DNA of 64,000 nt from Halobacterium sp. R2-5 (GCF_011734195.1 NZ_JAANTH010000001.1:62001-126000); one strand, 5' to 3'. Shown: positions 52,427 through 62,075, counted from the stretch's first letter. The notes: generated by a model not told the origin, from the letters alone. Translations and numbers: made by a program.

Positions 52427-52543
52427 ACGTCTCCCGTACGCGACGGGGGTTGATTGCAGTTGCCGCTTGGAATCCGAACTCCCGGTCGGCGCTGGCCCGA
52501 GGTTTCCGGTGCTCGAACGCCCCTCGAAACCGTGAGTCGAAAG

Positions 52544-52819
52544 TTAGGCTGGGGGTCCGCGAGCGTTCCGGGCGGCGATGGCGCCGAGGAACGCCAGCGA
52601 GGCGAGCGCGCGCTGCGGGCTGATCTGCAGCGCGAGCGGCGGGACGACGCCCGCGAGGCGGGACTGCTCGGCGACGGAGTCTCCGCTCGCCGCGGAGCCG
52701 TCGCCCGCGATACCGGATTGAACGCCGGCACCGACCAGCAGACAGACGGCGACGACCGCGACGCAGAGACGCGCAGCGACTTCGGCGTTGATACAGTAAC
52801 GGAGCGGATACGCGGCCAA
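52544..52819 (-). CDS. Hypothetical exported or membrane protein (91 aa)
   Basis: A short protein with one strong hydrophobic segment (LCVAVVAVCLLVGAGVQSG, about residues 18-36), a Ser/Gly-rich loop and a weaker second helix (ALASLAFLGAIAA). TATA-like GGTATACC (52848-52855 plus strand, read on minus) lies ~30 bases upstream. Unrecognised; coding is plausible. Confidence 0.45.
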   Translation of the reverse strand: MAAYPLRYCINAEVAARLCVAVVAVCLLVGAGVQSGIAGDGSAASGDSVAEQSRLAGVVPPLALQISPQRALASLAFLGAIAARNARGPPA

Positions 52820-52941
52820 AAGTGTTATCCGTGGCTCTTCGTCCCAAGGTATACCAGCGAACGCCAGAGGGGTCGAACTTCGGCGCGTCAGTCTCTCACT
52901 AGCGGGAGCGTTCGTTCAGGCCCACCGACACGCCCGTCGTG

Positions 52942-53904
52942 TCAGTCGAGAACGAGGACGTACCGCGTGAGCGAGCGGTGGACGCGGCGCTCGAAGCGCT
53001 CGGCGACGGTCCAGCCGGCGGCGTCGGCCTCGTCGCGCCAGTCGCGGTCCGCGACGAGCACGCAGCGGTCGCCGACGCGGCGGGCTTCCGCGAGCGCGTC
53101 GCCGACGAGGTCGACGAGCTCGTGGGTCTCGATTTTCGACTGGCGGCCGTACGGCGCGTCGAAGACGACAGCGTCCACAGCGCCGTCGCGGAGCGGGAGG
53201 CGGGCGGCGTCGGCGCGCGCGAGGTCGAACTCGGGGACGTACGCGGCGAGGTTCTGGCGGGCGCCCTCGACCATCTTGCGCTGGGCGTCGGTGCCGAGCG
53301 GGCGCGCGCCGAGCAGCCCGGCTTCGATGAGGACGCCGCCGGTGCCGCACATCGGGTCGAGAACGGCGTCCCCGGGCCGGACGCGGGCGAGGTTGCAGAG
53401 CGCGCGAGCCAGAAGGGGGTCCATGCTGCCCGGCTGGAAGAACGGGCGGTCCGTGGGCTTGCGGTCGCCGTAGTCGCGGACGGACTCGACGGCGAGCCAC
53501 GCGAGGAAGCAGCGGTCACGGGAGAAGAGTGCGCGCAGTTCGTGGTCGGGACCCTCCAGGTCCACCTCGAATCCTTCGTCGACGAGGACGCCGCCGAGTT
53601 CGCGCTCGGCCCGCTGAGTGTCGACGTTCGCCGCGCTCCGGACGTCGCGGGCGCGGACGGCGACCGTTCCCTCGCGGGAGACGGCTGCCTCGCGGAGCGC
53701 GTCGACGGCGGAATCGACGGATGCCGTGGTTTCGGCGACGAGTTCGCCGGCGCGGTGGGCGTAGGCGAGCCCGGTGAAGCGCTCGCGGTCGACGGTCTCG
53801 GCGAGCGCGACGCCGGGAGCGACCACGTCGACGTCGCGGGCGGCGGCACGCGCTTCGGCGGCCGCGAACGCGTCGGCCTCCCCGGCGAGTTCGAGGACGT
53901 ACAC
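52942..53904 (-). CDS. trmG10: tRNA (guanine(10)-N2)-methyltransferase, THUMP type
   Basis: SAM-dependent enzyme of the archaeal TrmG10 family, methylating G10 of tRNA. The N-terminal THUMP region (about residues 40-140) leads to FFQPGSMDPLLARALCNLAR, motif I VLDPMCGTGGVL and motif IV FDAPYG (variant of D/N-P-P-Y). The GTG at 53904 (reading (V)YVLELAGEADAF) is preferred as it matches the family N-terminus; the longer frame to 53982 needs a TTG inside the tbp promoter area. Length here 320 aa. Confidence 0.85.
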   Translation of the reverse strand: MYVLELAGEADAFAAAEARAAARDVDVVAPGVALAETVDRERFTGLAYAHRAGELVAETTASVDSAVDALREAAVSREGTVAVRARDVRSAANVDTQRAERELGGVLVDEGFEVDLEGPDHELRALFSRDRCFLAWLAVESVRDYGDRKPTDRPFFQPGSMDPLLARALCNLARVRPGDAVLDPMCGTGGVLIEAGLLGARPLGTDAQRKMVEGARQNLAAYVPEFDLARADAARLPLRDGAVDAVVFDAPYGRQSKIETHELVDLVGDALAEARRVGDRCVLVADRDWRDEADAAGWTVAERFERRVHRSLTRYVLVLD

Positions 53905-53984
53905 GCCCCGAGGTGGACGCCCGCGGGCAATCAGCCTGCCGGCATCGCGGGGTACTTGAGGCGTTACTGCCCGGACTACCAACC

Positions 53985-53992
53985 TTTATAAA
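53985..53992 (+). promoter_or_regulatory. TATA box of the TBP gene
   Basis: TTTATAAA, a near-ideal archaeal TATA box, ends 27 bases before the tbp ATG and implies a very short leader. A second AT-rich box (CTTAAATACG, 53994-54003) lies just downstream of it and could bind TBP too, allowing self-regulation. Confidence 0.75.
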
Positions 53993-54019
53993 CCTTAAAT
54001 ACGTCGTTTAAGGCGAACG

Positions 54020-54580
54020 ATGACTGACCCAAAGGAAACCATCAACATTGAAAACGTGGTCGCCTCGACCGGCATCGGTCAGGAACTCGACCTGCAGAGC
54101 GTCGCGATGGACCTGGAGGGGGCCGACTACGACCCCGAGCAGTTCCCCGGCCTCGTCTACCGCACCCAGGACCCGAAGAGCGCCGCGCTCATCTTCCGCT
54201 CCGGCAAGATCGTCTGCACCGGCGCGAAGTCCACCGACGACGTCCACGAGAGCCTGCGCATCGTCTTCGACAAGCTCCGCGAGCTCTCCATCGAAGTCGA
54301 GGACGAGCCCGAGATCGTCGTCCAGAACATCGTCACGTCGGCGGACCTCGGACGGCAGCTCAACCTGAACGCCATCGCCATCGGCCTCGGCCTCGAGAAC
54401 ATCGAGTACGAGCCCGAGCAGTTCCCCGGTCTCGTCTACCGCCTCGACGAGCCCGAGGTCGTCGCGCTGCTGTTCGGCTCCGGGAAGCTCGTCATCACCG
54501 GCGGGAAGAAGCCCGAGGACGCCGAACACGCCGTCGACAAGATCGTCTCCCGGCTCGAAGAGCTCGGCCTCCTCGAATAG
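54020..54580 (+). CDS. tbp: TATA-box-binding protein
   Basis: A 186-residue general transcription factor with the two pseudo-symmetric repeats: INIENVVASTGIGQELDLQS...YDPEQFPGLVYR and IVVQNIVTSADLGRQLNLNA...YEPEQFPGLVYRL, each ending in the FxSGKxVxTGxK strand. The acidic surface is halophilic. It recruits TFB and RNA polymerase. Confidence 0.98.
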   Translation: MTDPKETINIENVVASTGIGQELDLQSVAMDLEGADYDPEQFPGLVYRTQDPKSAALIFRSGKIVCTGAKSTDDVHESLRIVFDKLRELSIEVEDEPEIVVQNIVTSADLGRQLNLNAIAIGLGLENIEYEPEQFPGLVYRLDEPEVVALLFGSGKLVITGGKKPEDAEHAVDKIVSRLEELGLLE

Positions 54581-54583
54581 GCG

Positions 54584-54952
54584 GTGTCCGTCGCAGCCGT
54601 CCAGCCCGCGCCCGGGACGCTCGGCCAGTACGTCGGCACGCTCGTCGGCGGCTGGCTGCTGTTCGCGTTCACCGCGCACGTCGCCGCGACGTACGTACTC
54701 GGTGACGTCCCGCTGAAGCGCGCCGCGGTCGTCGGCATCGCGCCCGCCGTCGTCACCGTCGCGCTCGTCCGGTACAACCCGGCCGTCATCGTCGCGGTCA
54801 GCCTCGCCGCCGACCTCGCGGCCGTCCACGCCGTCTACCGCGTGAAGTACCGGACCGCCGCGCTCGTCGTCGTGATGCACTACGTCGTGACCCTGGCGCT
54901 CGTGTTGCTCGCCGCGAACCTGCTCGCGCTGCTCGGCACCGCGCCCGGGTAG
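54584..54952 (+). CDS. Hypothetical membrane protein downstream of tbp
   Basis: A 122-residue GTG-start protein with four predicted helices (e.g. TLVGGWLLFAFTAHVAATYV, ALVVVMHYVVTLALVLLAAN). It starts three bases after tbp and is presumably in the same transcript. It resembles haloarchaeal DUF7473-type proteins, without certainty; function unknown. Confidence 0.7.
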   Translation: MSVAAVQPAPGTLGQYVGTLVGGWLLFAFTAHVAATYVLGDVPLKRAAVVGIAPAVVTVALVRYNPAVIVAVSLAADLAAVHAVYRVKYRTAALVVVMHYVVTLALVLLAANLLALLGTAPG

Positions 54953-55015
54953 CAGAGTTGCACGCGCGGAGAACGCCCGCCCTCGTTTTAGGCCCCGTTT
55001 CGCGTACACGTTCGC

Positions 55016-55369
55016 ATGAACGACTACGAGCGGCGCGCGCTCCACGCGAGCGTGCTCGCGGTCGCCGCCGCCGCGCTCGCGTACGCCGCGTCCTACGTCC
55101 ACGAGCCCGGCCCGGACGTCGCCGCCGTCCTCGGCATCGGTGCGGTCCTCCTCGTCGCGTACCGCATCCTCGTCGAGCCCGAGACGGGCACCAGCGCGTG
55201 GACGTCACCCACGGGCGCGGCCGCCCTCGCACTCGTCGCTAGTTCCGCCCAGGAGCTCCGCCTCGCGGCGCTCGCGCTCGCGGGACTCAGCGTGCTCGGG
55301 TTCGTGCTCTACCCCGTGACCGCGTCCGCCGCGGAACTGCTCGGCGAACCCGGCGACCTCCTGCGGTAG
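55016..55369 (+). CDS. Hypothetical membrane protein (117 aa)
   Basis: Begins MNDYERRALHASVLAVAAAA with about four hydrophobic helices and no charged catalytic motif. It ends directly against hisG on the other strand (stop codons adjacent at 55369/55370). Function unknown. Confidence 0.68.
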   Translation: MNDYERRALHASVLAVAAAALAYAASYVHEPGPDVAAVLGIGAVLLVAYRILVEPETGTSAWTSPTGAAALALVASSAQELRLAALALAGLSVLGFVLYPVTASAAELLGEPGDLLR

Positions 55370-56218
55370 CTACTCGACGAGGCGCTCGATCTCGGTCACC
55401 AGAATCCCCGACGCGCCCTCGCTCTTGAGGTCGTTGACCGCCTCGAAGACGTCCCGCTCCTCCACGACGGCGTGCACCGCGACCATCCCGGGCTCGTCGA
55501 CGTCCAGCACCGTCGGCCCGCCGAGCCCCGGAATCACGTCCTCGATGGCGTCGAGGTTGTCCTCGGGCGCGTTCAGCATCAGATAGCGCTTCCCGTCCGC
55601 CGACAGCACCGACTGCAGCGCCGTCGAGACCTGCTCGACCTTCTGGTCGTCGGTGACGTCCTCGCGAGCGAACAGCCGCACCGAGCTCTGGAGCACCTCG
55701 TCGACGATTTTCAGGCGGTTCACTCGTAGTGTGGTCCCCGTCGACGTGATGTCCACGATGGCGTCCGCCATCTCCACGTGCGGCGTGAGCTCCGTCGCCC
55801 CCGTCACCTCCACGATGTCCGGGTCGACGTCCTTCCCGTCGAAGTACGCGCGCGTGATCGTCGGGAACTCGGTCGCGACGGTCTTCCCCGCCAGATCGGC
55901 CGCTTCGTCGATGTCGCCGTCCTCCGGCGCGGCGAGGACGAGTCGGCACTTCCCGTAGTCGAGGTCCAAGAGGTCCTCGACGTTGTCCGCGCCGGACTCC
56001 CGGACCTGGTCGAGGCCCGTGATGCCGAGGTCCGCCGCGCCGTCAGCCACGTACTCCGGGATGTCCGCCGCCCGCGCGTACAGGACCGTAATCTCGGGGT
56101 CGACGGTGTCCGCGTACAGCTGCCGGTCCGCCCCGTTCTCCACGCCGATTCCAGCCCTGTCCAGGAGGTCCAGCGTCGGGTCGTGCAGGCGCCCCTTGTT
56201 GGGCACGGCAATGCGCAT
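55370..56218 (-). CDS. hisG: ATP phosphoribosyltransferase (long form)
   Basis: First enzyme of histidine synthesis, joining ATP and PRPP. The start at 56218 ([20 protein letters not shown]) is the family N-terminus; upstream frame is non-coding. At 282 aa it is the long form with a C-terminal ACT-like regulatory domain (about residues 205-282, ending [15 protein letters not shown]), so histidine feedback is expected. [12 protein letters not shown] and [14 protein letters not shown] are conserved HisG segments. Confidence 0.96.
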   Translation of the reverse strand: MRIAVPNKGRLHDPTLDLLDRAGIGVENGADRQLYADTVDPEITVLYARAADIPEYVADGAADLGITGLDQVRESGADNVEDLLDLDYGKCRLVLAAPEDGDIDEAADLAGKTVATEFPTITRAYFDGKDVDPDIVEVTGATELTPHVEMADAIVDITSTGTTLRVNRLKIVDEVLQSSVRLFAREDVTDDQKVEQVSTALQSVLSADGKRYLMLNAPEDNLDAIEDVIPGLGGPTVLDVDEPGMVAVHAVVEERDVFEAVNDLKSEGASGILVTEIERLVE

Positions 56219-56641
56219 ACATCCGGTATAGACGTGGCAGGGGGAACTAGGTTTTCCTTGTGACGGACCTTTTTCCGCCTCGGGTGTCCTCGCTCCCGTT
56301 GGTCGCTGCGGGCACCCCTCGGCGCAAAACGCTACGCTAAAAAGACCCGCCTCCGCGGGGCTTCGCCCCGCTCCGGCGGTGAACCGCTCGCTTCGCTCAC
56401 GGATGCTCGCAACCCAAGGACGGGGTTGGAATGGGCCAGCCGCTCGCGTAGTCGTCTCGCGATGCAAGCACCGCAGGCCGGAGGCCGAGGAGCGCAGCAA
56501 GCGAGCGACCGCGAGCGGCCGGGGGCTTCCGAGAAGGAGTCAACGGAGTTGTCGCCCGCAGTAGAACCCACAGAGACGAGTCCAGCAAGTCACGAACGCG
56601 AAACCCACAGACACACAAGCGAGTCAGTCGAAGCCCAGGCC
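56219..56641. repeat. Intergenic region with dispersed palindromic repeat (copy 1)
   Basis: 423 bases without a gene. GCCTCGGGTGTCC...GGCACCCCTCGGCG forms an imperfect stem flanked by TTTT and AAAA, followed by GCTACGCTAAAA (56331-56342), then a hairpin GGGGC-TTC-GCCCC (near 56357-56369) and CTTCGCTCACGGATGCTCGC. The same 12-mer and trailing motifs recur at 60709-60830. It resembles a REP-like dispersed element. Confidence 0.55.
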
Positions 56642-57931
56642 ATGACTACACTGCGAATCGCAGGCGGCCGGGTGCTCCACCCGGACATGAGCGTGTCGGA
56701 GGGCGACGTGCTCGTCGACCGAGACGAGGGCGAGATTCTCGACGTCGGAGACGTCGAGGCGGGCGACGAGCGGTTGGACGCCGAGGGAGGCCTCGTGATG
56801 CCGGGGCTGGTGAACGCGCACTGTCACGCGGCGATGACGCTGCTGCGGGGGTACGCCGACGACAAGCCGCTGGACGCGTGGCTGCAGGAGGACATCTGGC
56901 CGGCGGAGGGCGAACTGACCGAAGAGGACGTGCGGGCGGGCGCGGACCTCGCGCTCGTGGAGATGATTCGCGCGGGGACGACGGCGTTCGCGGACATGTA
57001 CTTCCACGTGCCCGAAATCGCCGACGCCGTCGAGGAGGCGGGCGTGCGGGCGCGGCTCGGGCACGGCGTCGTCACCGTCGGGAAGGACGAGGGCGAGGCG
57101 TACCGGGACAACGAGGAGAGCGTCGAGGTGGCGCGCGAACTCGACGGCGCCGCGGGCGGACGAATCAAGACCGCGTACATGCCGCACAGCCTGACGACCG
57201 TGGGCGAGGAGTACCTCCGGGAGTTCGTGGCGGAGGCCCGCGAGCACGGCGTGCCGCTGCACTTCCACGCGAACGAGACGACCGACGAGGTCGACCCGAT
57301 CGTCGACGAGCGGGGCGAGCGCCCGATCGAGTACGCGGACGACCTCGGGATGGTTACGGGCGAGGACTTCCTCGCGCACGGCGTGCACACGGACGCGGCC
57401 GAGCACGAGGTGCTCGCGGAGCGCGGCGCGAGCGTCGTGCACTGCCCGGCGTCGAACATGAAGCTCGCGTCCGGGATGGCGCCCGTGCAGGCGATGCGCG
57501 AGGCGGGCGTGAACGTCGCGCTCGGGACGGACGGCGCGGCGTCGAACAACGACCTCGACCTCTTCGACGAGCTGCGGGACGCGGCGATGCTCGGGAAACT
57601 CGCGGCGGCGGACGCCGCGGCGGTGCCCGCCGAAGCCGCCGTCGAAATGGCGACCGCCGGCGGCGCGGACGCGCTCGGGTTCGACGGCGGACGCATCGAG
57701 GCGGGCGCCAACGCCGACATCGCGGTCGTGGACTTCTCGGCGCCGCACCTCGCGCCCGTCCACGACTACGTCTCCCACCTCGCGTACGCCGCGACGGGCG
57801 GCGACGTCCGGCACACGGTCTGCGACGGCGAGGTGTTGATGCGGGACCGGGAGCTCCAGACGCTCGACGAGGCGGCGGTCTGCGAGCGCGCCGAGTCCCG
57901 GGCTGCGGCGCTCGCCGAGCGCGCCGAGTGA
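56642..57931 (+). CDS. Amidohydrolase: SAH / MTA / 5'-deoxyadenosine deaminase
   Basis: A 429-residue metal-dependent deaminase (TRZ/ATZ-type amidohydrolase). Metal ligands are NAHCHAAMT (H-x-H), HFHANET and HGVH, with the catalytic Asp in LGTDGAASNNDLDLFDEL. Archaeal members deaminate S-adenosylhomocysteine, methylthioadenosine or 5'-deoxyadenosine. With adenosylhomocysteinase nearby on the same strand it fits SAH clearance. The start at 56642 (MTTLRIAGGRVLHPDM) is chosen; the long upstream frame is the repeat region. Confidence 0.88.
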   Translation: MTTLRIAGGRVLHPDMSVSEGDVLVDRDEGEILDVGDVEAGDERLDAEGGLVMPGLVNAHCHAAMTLLRGYADDKPLDAWLQEDIWPAEGELTEEDVRAGADLALVEMIRAGTTAFADMYFHVPEIADAVEEAGVRARLGHGVVTVGKDEGEAYRDNEESVEVARELDGAAGGRIKTAYMPHSLTTVGEEYLREFVAEAREHGVPLHFHANETTDEVDPIVDERGERPIEYADDLGMVTGEDFLAHGVHTDAAEHEVLAERGASVVHCPASNMKLASGMAPVQAMREAGVNVALGTDGAASNNDLDLFDELRDAAMLGKLAAADAAAVPAEAAVEMATAGGADALGFDGGRIEAGANADIAVVDFSAPHLAPVHDYVSHLAYAATGGDVRHTVCDGEVLMRDRELQTLDEAAVCERAESRAAALAERAE

Positions 57932-58056
57932 GCCTCGCCAACGAATCACAGTAAGGCGGGCTTACCGACAGTCGAGCGCGTACAACGTCGGAAACGGATA
58001 GGAAACTGACGTTTGGCAGTGGCATTTATCCGTACATCGCTTGAAAAGGGGGACGC

Positions 58057-59085
58057 ATGCGGCACCAGAGGCACACACTACTGGTCGCCGCGCTCGTCGT
58101 TGCAGTCATCGCAGCGGTTCCGGGTGGAGCGGTGGCTGCCGACGGCCTGAGCGTGAGCGGCGACCAAGCGGAGGATGGCACCGTCACGGTGACGGTGACC
58201 GAGAACGACACCGCGGTGGCGAACGCGTCCGTCACCGTCGAAGCACTGAACAACTCCTCGTACGTCGACGAGGGCGACTACTCGACCGGCGAGAACGGCA
58301 CGGTCGAACTGGCGGCGCCCGAGGAGAACGTCTCCGTGGCGGTGACGGCGGAAGCCAACAACACCACGGCCGAGACGACCCTCGACCTCGTCGCGCCGAC
58401 CGACGACGCCGCGGAGCTGTCCGTCGGCGTCTCACAGGCCGACGACGGCTCCGCGACGGTCAGCGTGACGAACGCGACCGGCGCGGGCGTCGCGAACGCG
58501 TCGGTCGGCGTGACCGAAGCGGACAACGTGACGTACGCCGGCGCGGGCGACTACACGACCGACGACAGCGGGACGGTCGGCCTGCCCGCGCCCGAGGAGA
58601 ACGTCACCGTCGACGTGGTCGCGGAAGCGAACAACCTGACCGCGGAGACGACGGCGACGCTCACCGTGAGCAACGGCTCCGAGGCGCCCGAGACGTTCGG
58701 CCAGCGCGTCGCCTCGTTCGTCGAGCAGCTGAAGACGAACGGCAACATGAGCGGGCAGGCGGTCTCGGCGTTCGTCGTGGACAACAACCCGGGCGCGGAC
58801 AACCGCCCGGACCACGTCGACCCCGGCCCGAAAGACGATGACGACGAGGGCGAGAAGGGCGCCAACGGCAACGGCCACGGCGCTGACGGCAACAACGGGA
58901 ACGGCAACGGCGCCGGCGCTAACGGGAACGGCAACGGAGATGGTGCCGGGAACGGAAACAGCGGCGGTAACGGTAACAGCGGGAACGACGCCGGGTCGAA
59001 CGGCGGCGGTCCCGGAAACGGTAACGGGAACAACGGCAACGGGAACGGCGGACCGGGGAACGGCAACCCCGGGAACGGTAACTGA
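58057..59085 (+). CDS. Secreted protein with two Ig-like repeats and a Gly/Asn-rich tail
   Basis: A 342-residue exported protein. A signal peptide (residues 7-28, LLVAALVVAVIAAVPGGAVA) leads to two similar beta-rich repeats of ~90 residues (VTVTVTENDTAVANASVTVE... and ATVSVTNATGAGVANASVGV...). A short helix follows (FGQRVASFVEQLKTNGNMSG), then ~75 residues of NGNG/GNGN low complexity. No anchor. TATA-like GGCATTTATCC (58021-58031) lies ~27-36 bases upstream. Function unknown; possibly a matrix or glycan-associated surface protein. Confidence 0.75.
   Translation: MRHQRHTLLVAALVVAVIAAVPGGAVAADGLSVSGDQAEDGTVTVTVTENDTAVANASVTVEALNNSSYVDEGDYSTGENGTVELAAPEENVSVAVTAEANNTTAETTLDLVAPTDDAAELSVGVSQADDGSATVSVTNATGAGVANASVGVTEADNVTYAGAGDYTTDDSGTVGLPAPEENVTVDVVAEANNLTAETTATLTVSNGSEAPETFGQRVASFVEQLKTNGNMSGQAVSAFVVDNNPGADNRPDHVDPGPKDDDDEGEKGANGNGHGADGNNGNGNGAGANGNGNGDGAGNGNSGGNGNSGNDAGSNGGGPGNGNGNNGNGNGGPGNGNPGNGN
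58861..59085 (+). repeat. Gly/Asn-rich coding low-complexity tract
   Basis: About 225 bases made of short AACGGxAAC/GGxAACGG units coding the NGNGNG tail of the secreted protein. Such simple coding repeats are prone to length change and may stay unfolded. Confidence 0.8.
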
Positions 59086-59376
59086 CGGCTCGAACCCTCC
59101 AGAATCGAATAAGTCAGTTCCCGGCCAGCGAGTTTTTTTGCGTGCCGCCCGAGGCACCTAGTGCAGGCCGGACGGGCCTGCGAGCACCCACTGTCGACGG
59201 CGTCAGCGCCTCGCCGGCGCCCACCGGACACACGTCTGAGGCACCCTCGGGCGCCGGCGACTCCCGCCGGGCGCGACGGACCCCACCATCACCATCGGAC
59301 ACCTGCGCCGCCGTCGCGCCCGCTCCCCTTCCGCGGCTTCGGTAGGGTTTTGAATCCAGTCGCCCTCGCAGTCCGT
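59086..59376. other. Intergenic region before ahcY
   Basis: 291 bases with no supported gene. An AG/T-rich spot GAGTTTTTTTGCGTG (59130-59144, T7 run) could be a terminator for the secreted-protein gene, and GGGTTTTGAA (59345-59354) lies in the TATA position for ahcY. Confidence 0.5.
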
Positions 59377-60660
59377 ATGACCACCGCGTCGCCGATCAGC
59401 GAGCGACTCGACGACCTCGAGTCGGCTCGCGACTCCGGCCGGAAGAAGATCGATTGGGCGTTCGAACACATGCCGATTCTCTCCTCGCTGCGCGCGGACT
59501 TTCAGGAGAACGAGCCGCTCGCGGGGGAGACCGTCGGGATGGCGCTGCACGTCGAGGCGAAGACCGCGGCGCTCGTCGAGACGATGGCCGACGCCGGCGC
59601 CGAGGTCGCCATCACGGGCTGCAACCCGCTGTCGACCCACGACGACGTCTCCGCGGCGCTCGACGACCACGACTCGATCACGAGCTACGCCGAGCACGGC
59701 GTCGACGACACCGAGTACTACGAGGCCATCGACGCCGTCCTCGACCACGAGCCCACCGTGACGGTCGACGACGGCGGCGACCTCGTGTTCCGCGTCCACG
59801 AGGAACACCCCGAGCTCATCGACACCATCGTCGGCGGCACCGAGGAGACTACGACGGGCGTCCACCGCCTCCGCGCGATGGACGACGACGGCGCACTGGA
59901 GTACCCCGTCATCGCGGTCAACGACACGCCGATGAAGCGGCTGTTCGACAACGTCCACGGCACCGGCGAGTCCTCGCTGGCGTCCATCGCGATGACCACG
60001 AACCTCTCGTGGGCGAGCAAGGACGTCGTCGTCGCGGGCTACGGCCAGTGCGGCCGCGGCGTCGCGAAGAAGGCCAGCGGCCAGAACGCGGACGTCATCG
60101 TCACCGAGGTCGACCCGCGGCGCGCGCTCGAAGCCCACATGGAGGGCTACGACGTGATGTCGATGAGCGAGGCCGCCGAGGTCGGCGACGTCTTCCTCAC
60201 CACCACGGGCAACCGCGACGTCATCGTCGAGGAGCACTTCGAGAAGATGCAGGACGGCGCCGTGCTCGCGAACGCCGGCCACTTCGACATCGAGATCGAC
60301 CTCGAAGCGCTCCGCGAGCTCGCGGACAGCGAACAGGAAGTCCGGGACGGCGTCCGGGAGTACGAACTCCCCTCCGGGAAGCGCATCAACGTGCTCGCCG
60401 AGGGCCGCCTCGTCAACCTCGCGACCCCGGTCAGCCTCGGCCACCCGGTCGAGGTCATGGACCAGTCGTTCGGCGTGCAGGCCGTCTCCATCCGCGAACT
60501 CGTCCAGAACGCCGACGACTACGACGCCGGCGTCCACGAGGTACCGGACCACCTCGACCGCAAGCTCGCGGAGATCAAACTCGACGCCGAGGGCATCGAA
60601 CTCGACACCCTCAGCGAAGAACAGGAGGAGTACATGTCCTCCTGGCAGCACGGCACGTAA
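59377..60660 (+). CDS. ahcY: Adenosylhomocysteinase
   Basis: Hydrolyses S-adenosylhomocysteine to adenosine and homocysteine, relieving product inhibition of methyltransferases. 427 aa, starting [23 protein letters not shown]-binding [18 protein letters not shown], the substrate region [14 protein letters not shown] and NLSLGHP-like [20 protein letters not shown] are all present. A strong hairpin follows the stop. Confidence 0.96.
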   Translation: MTTASPISERLDDLESARDSGRKKIDWAFEHMPILSSLRADFQENEPLAGETVGMALHVEAKTAALVETMADAGAEVAITGCNPLSTHDDVSAALDDHDSITSYAEHGVDDTEYYEAIDAVLDHEPTVTVDDGGDLVFRVHEEHPELIDTIVGGTEETTTGVHRLRAMDDDGALEYPVIAVNDTPMKRLFDNVHGTGESSLASIAMTTNLSWASKDVVVAGYGQCGRGVAKKASGQNADVIVTEVDPRRALEAHMEGYDVMSMSEAAEVGDVFLTTTGNRDVIVEEHFEKMQDGAVLANAGHFDIEIDLEALRELADSEQEVRDGVREYELPSGKRINVLAEGRLVNLATPVSLGHPVEVMDQSFGVQAVSIRELVQNADDYDAGVHEVPDHLDRKLAEIKLDAEGIELDTLSEEQEEYMSSWQHGT

Positions 60661-60664
60661 GTAC

Positions 60665-60850
60665 CTTTTACGCTGCGCGAGCGGCCTGCGGCCGCTCGCT
60701 CGGTAAAAGCTACGCTAAAAGCACTCCTCCTTCACTCCGCTTCGCTCCGTTCAGTCGTCGGCCTCGCGGCAAAGCCGCGAGTGAACCGCTTCGCTCGGGT
60801 TCTTCGAACCGCTCACTCGCGGATGCTCGCTGCCGGCTGTGACTATCCAC
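60665..60850. repeat. Dispersed palindromic repeat (copy 2) and hairpin after ahcY
   Basis: CTTTTAC (60665-60671) and GTAAAAG (60703-60709) enclose a 10-bp stem GCGAGCGGCC/GGCCGCTCGC with a TGC loop (60677-60699), followed at once by GCTACGCTAAAA (60709-60720), the same 12-mer as at 56331-56342. Further on, GTGAACCGCT and CGGATGCTCGC also match copy 1. It may double as the ahcY terminator. Confidence 0.6.
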
Positions 60851-60936
60851 CAGAATCGAGAGTCAGCCACGTGGCGTAACCCTCCTATCCCCCGACCGCG
60901 TAGCCGTGTGTATGACAGCGGCCACGGGTGCGGAGC

Positions 60937-61431
60937 ATGTCTAACTCGAACGCGAAGGGCAACAGGCGCGAGCGGGAGCTCGTGAACGCGTTCGACGAGC
61001 GCGGGTTCGCGGTGATGCGCGCGCCCGCCAGCGGCGCGGCGACCGAGCGCGAGCTCCCGGACGTGCTCGCGGGCGACGGCGACGTCTTCTACGCCGTCGA
61101 GGCGAAGTCCAGCGCCGGCGACCCAATCTACCTCACGGGCGAGGAGGTCGAGGCGCTCGTCTACTTCAGCCAGAGCTTCGGCGCGAAACCCAAAATCGGC
61201 GTGCGCTTCGACCGCGAGGACTGGTACTTCTTCCACCCCGCGGACGTCTACCAGACCGACGGCGGGAACTACCGCGTGAAGAAGGAGACCGCCATCGAGG
61301 ACGGCGAGACGTTCGACGACCTGCAGGGCGACGGCGAGCGCGACGCCGAGGGCAGCGACGTCGAGGACGTCCTGCACGCCGTCGAGCAGGGCGTGCTCAC
61401 GCCCGAAGAAGCGGCGTCGATGCTCGACTAA
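60937..61431 (+). CDS. hjc: Holliday junction resolvase
   Basis: A 164-residue archaeal Hjc. The nuclease core shows [20 protein letters not shown] (catalytic Glu), RAPASGA, LPDVLA (Asp) and YAVEAKSS (E-x-K), the PD-(D/E)xK set. It resolves four-way junctions. A C-terminal tail of ~45 acidic residues extends it beyond the ~130 usual. The start at 60937 ([14 protein letters not shown]) is chosen. The 3' end overlaps the convergent SWIM gene by four bases. Confidence 0.95.
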   Translation: MSNSNAKGNRRERELVNAFDERGFAVMRAPASGAATERELPDVLAGDGDVFYAVEAKSSAGDPIYLTGEEVEALVYFSQSFGAKPKIGVRFDREDWYFFHPADVYQTDGGNYRVKKETAIEDGETFDDLQGDGERDAEGSDVEDVLHAVEQGVLTPEEAASMLD

Positions 61432-62075
61432 CGGGAGCGTTCGAGGCGGCCGCGCGGGAACGCGTACCGGCGGAGGTCACGCGGCGAGATGTCGTCGGGG
61501 GAGACGCCGCGGTCGAGCGGGTAGAGCACGTCGACGACGCGGTCGTCGCGGTCGTAGTCGCGGTTCGAGTAGTGGTCGGCGACCGACCAGCCGCGGCCCG
61601 CGATGCGGACGTCGCTCGCGCGGTCGTCGGTCGACTCCACGACGACGACGAGCTTCCCGGTCTCGCGGTCGACGACGGTCTCGCCAGTCTCGAGCGTGCA
61701 GTCCTCGCAGTAGACGGGGTCGACGGTGTCGGCGTCGCCGGGCTGCGTCCGGCTGCCAGAGGCGCGTTGCGCCTCCCGGTCGACGAACAGGTCGTCGCCG
61801 CAGGCCGCGCAGGCGGCGTCGCGCTCGCCGGGTGCGGGGACCTCGCCGAGGGTGATTTCGATGGCGACCCGGCGCAGGTGCTTGCAGCGCGTGTGCCGGT
61901 ACTGGTGGTCGGGGCACGAACACTCGCCGTCGTCGAGGTCGACGTCGTAGACGCTGCCGGACGGCGACTCCACCTCGTAGGTGCCGTCGCCGCGGGCGCG
62001 CACCACCATCTCCTCGTGGCGGGCGCGGCGGCTCCGCTCGTCCGGCGGCTGGCGGCGCTTCGTGGAGGGACTCAT
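61428..62075 (-). CDS. SWIM zinc-finger protein
   Basis: A 215-residue protein with the SWIM motif [19 protein letters not shown] (C-x-C...C-x-H) near residues 53-72. A second four-cysteine knuckle (CAACGDDLF...CEDC, about 92-128) and a basic C-terminus follow. SWIM domains bind DNA or proteins. Convergent to hjc; a recombination or repair link is only suggested by position. Confidence 0.85.
   Translation of the reverse strand: MSPSTKRRQPPDERSRRARHEEMVVRARGDGTYEVESPSGSVYDVDLDDGECSCPDHQYRHTRCKHLRRVAIEITLGEVPAPGERDAACAACGDDLFVDREAQRASGSRTQPGDADTVDPVYCEDCTLETGETVVDRETGKLVVVVESTDDRASDVRIAGRGWSVADHYSNRDYDRDDRVVDVLYPLDRGVSPDDISPRDLRRYAFPRGRLERSR

Noticed and set aside
53905-53982. N-terminal extension of the tRNA methyltransferase to a TTG codon
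   Set aside because: It would begin directly beside the divergent tbp promoter, and the family N-terminus (YVLELAGE) begins at the GTG at 53904.
56219-56500. 94-codon upstream extension of hisG
   Set aside because: It lies in the dispersed repeat, and HisG proteins start at [11 protein letters not shown].
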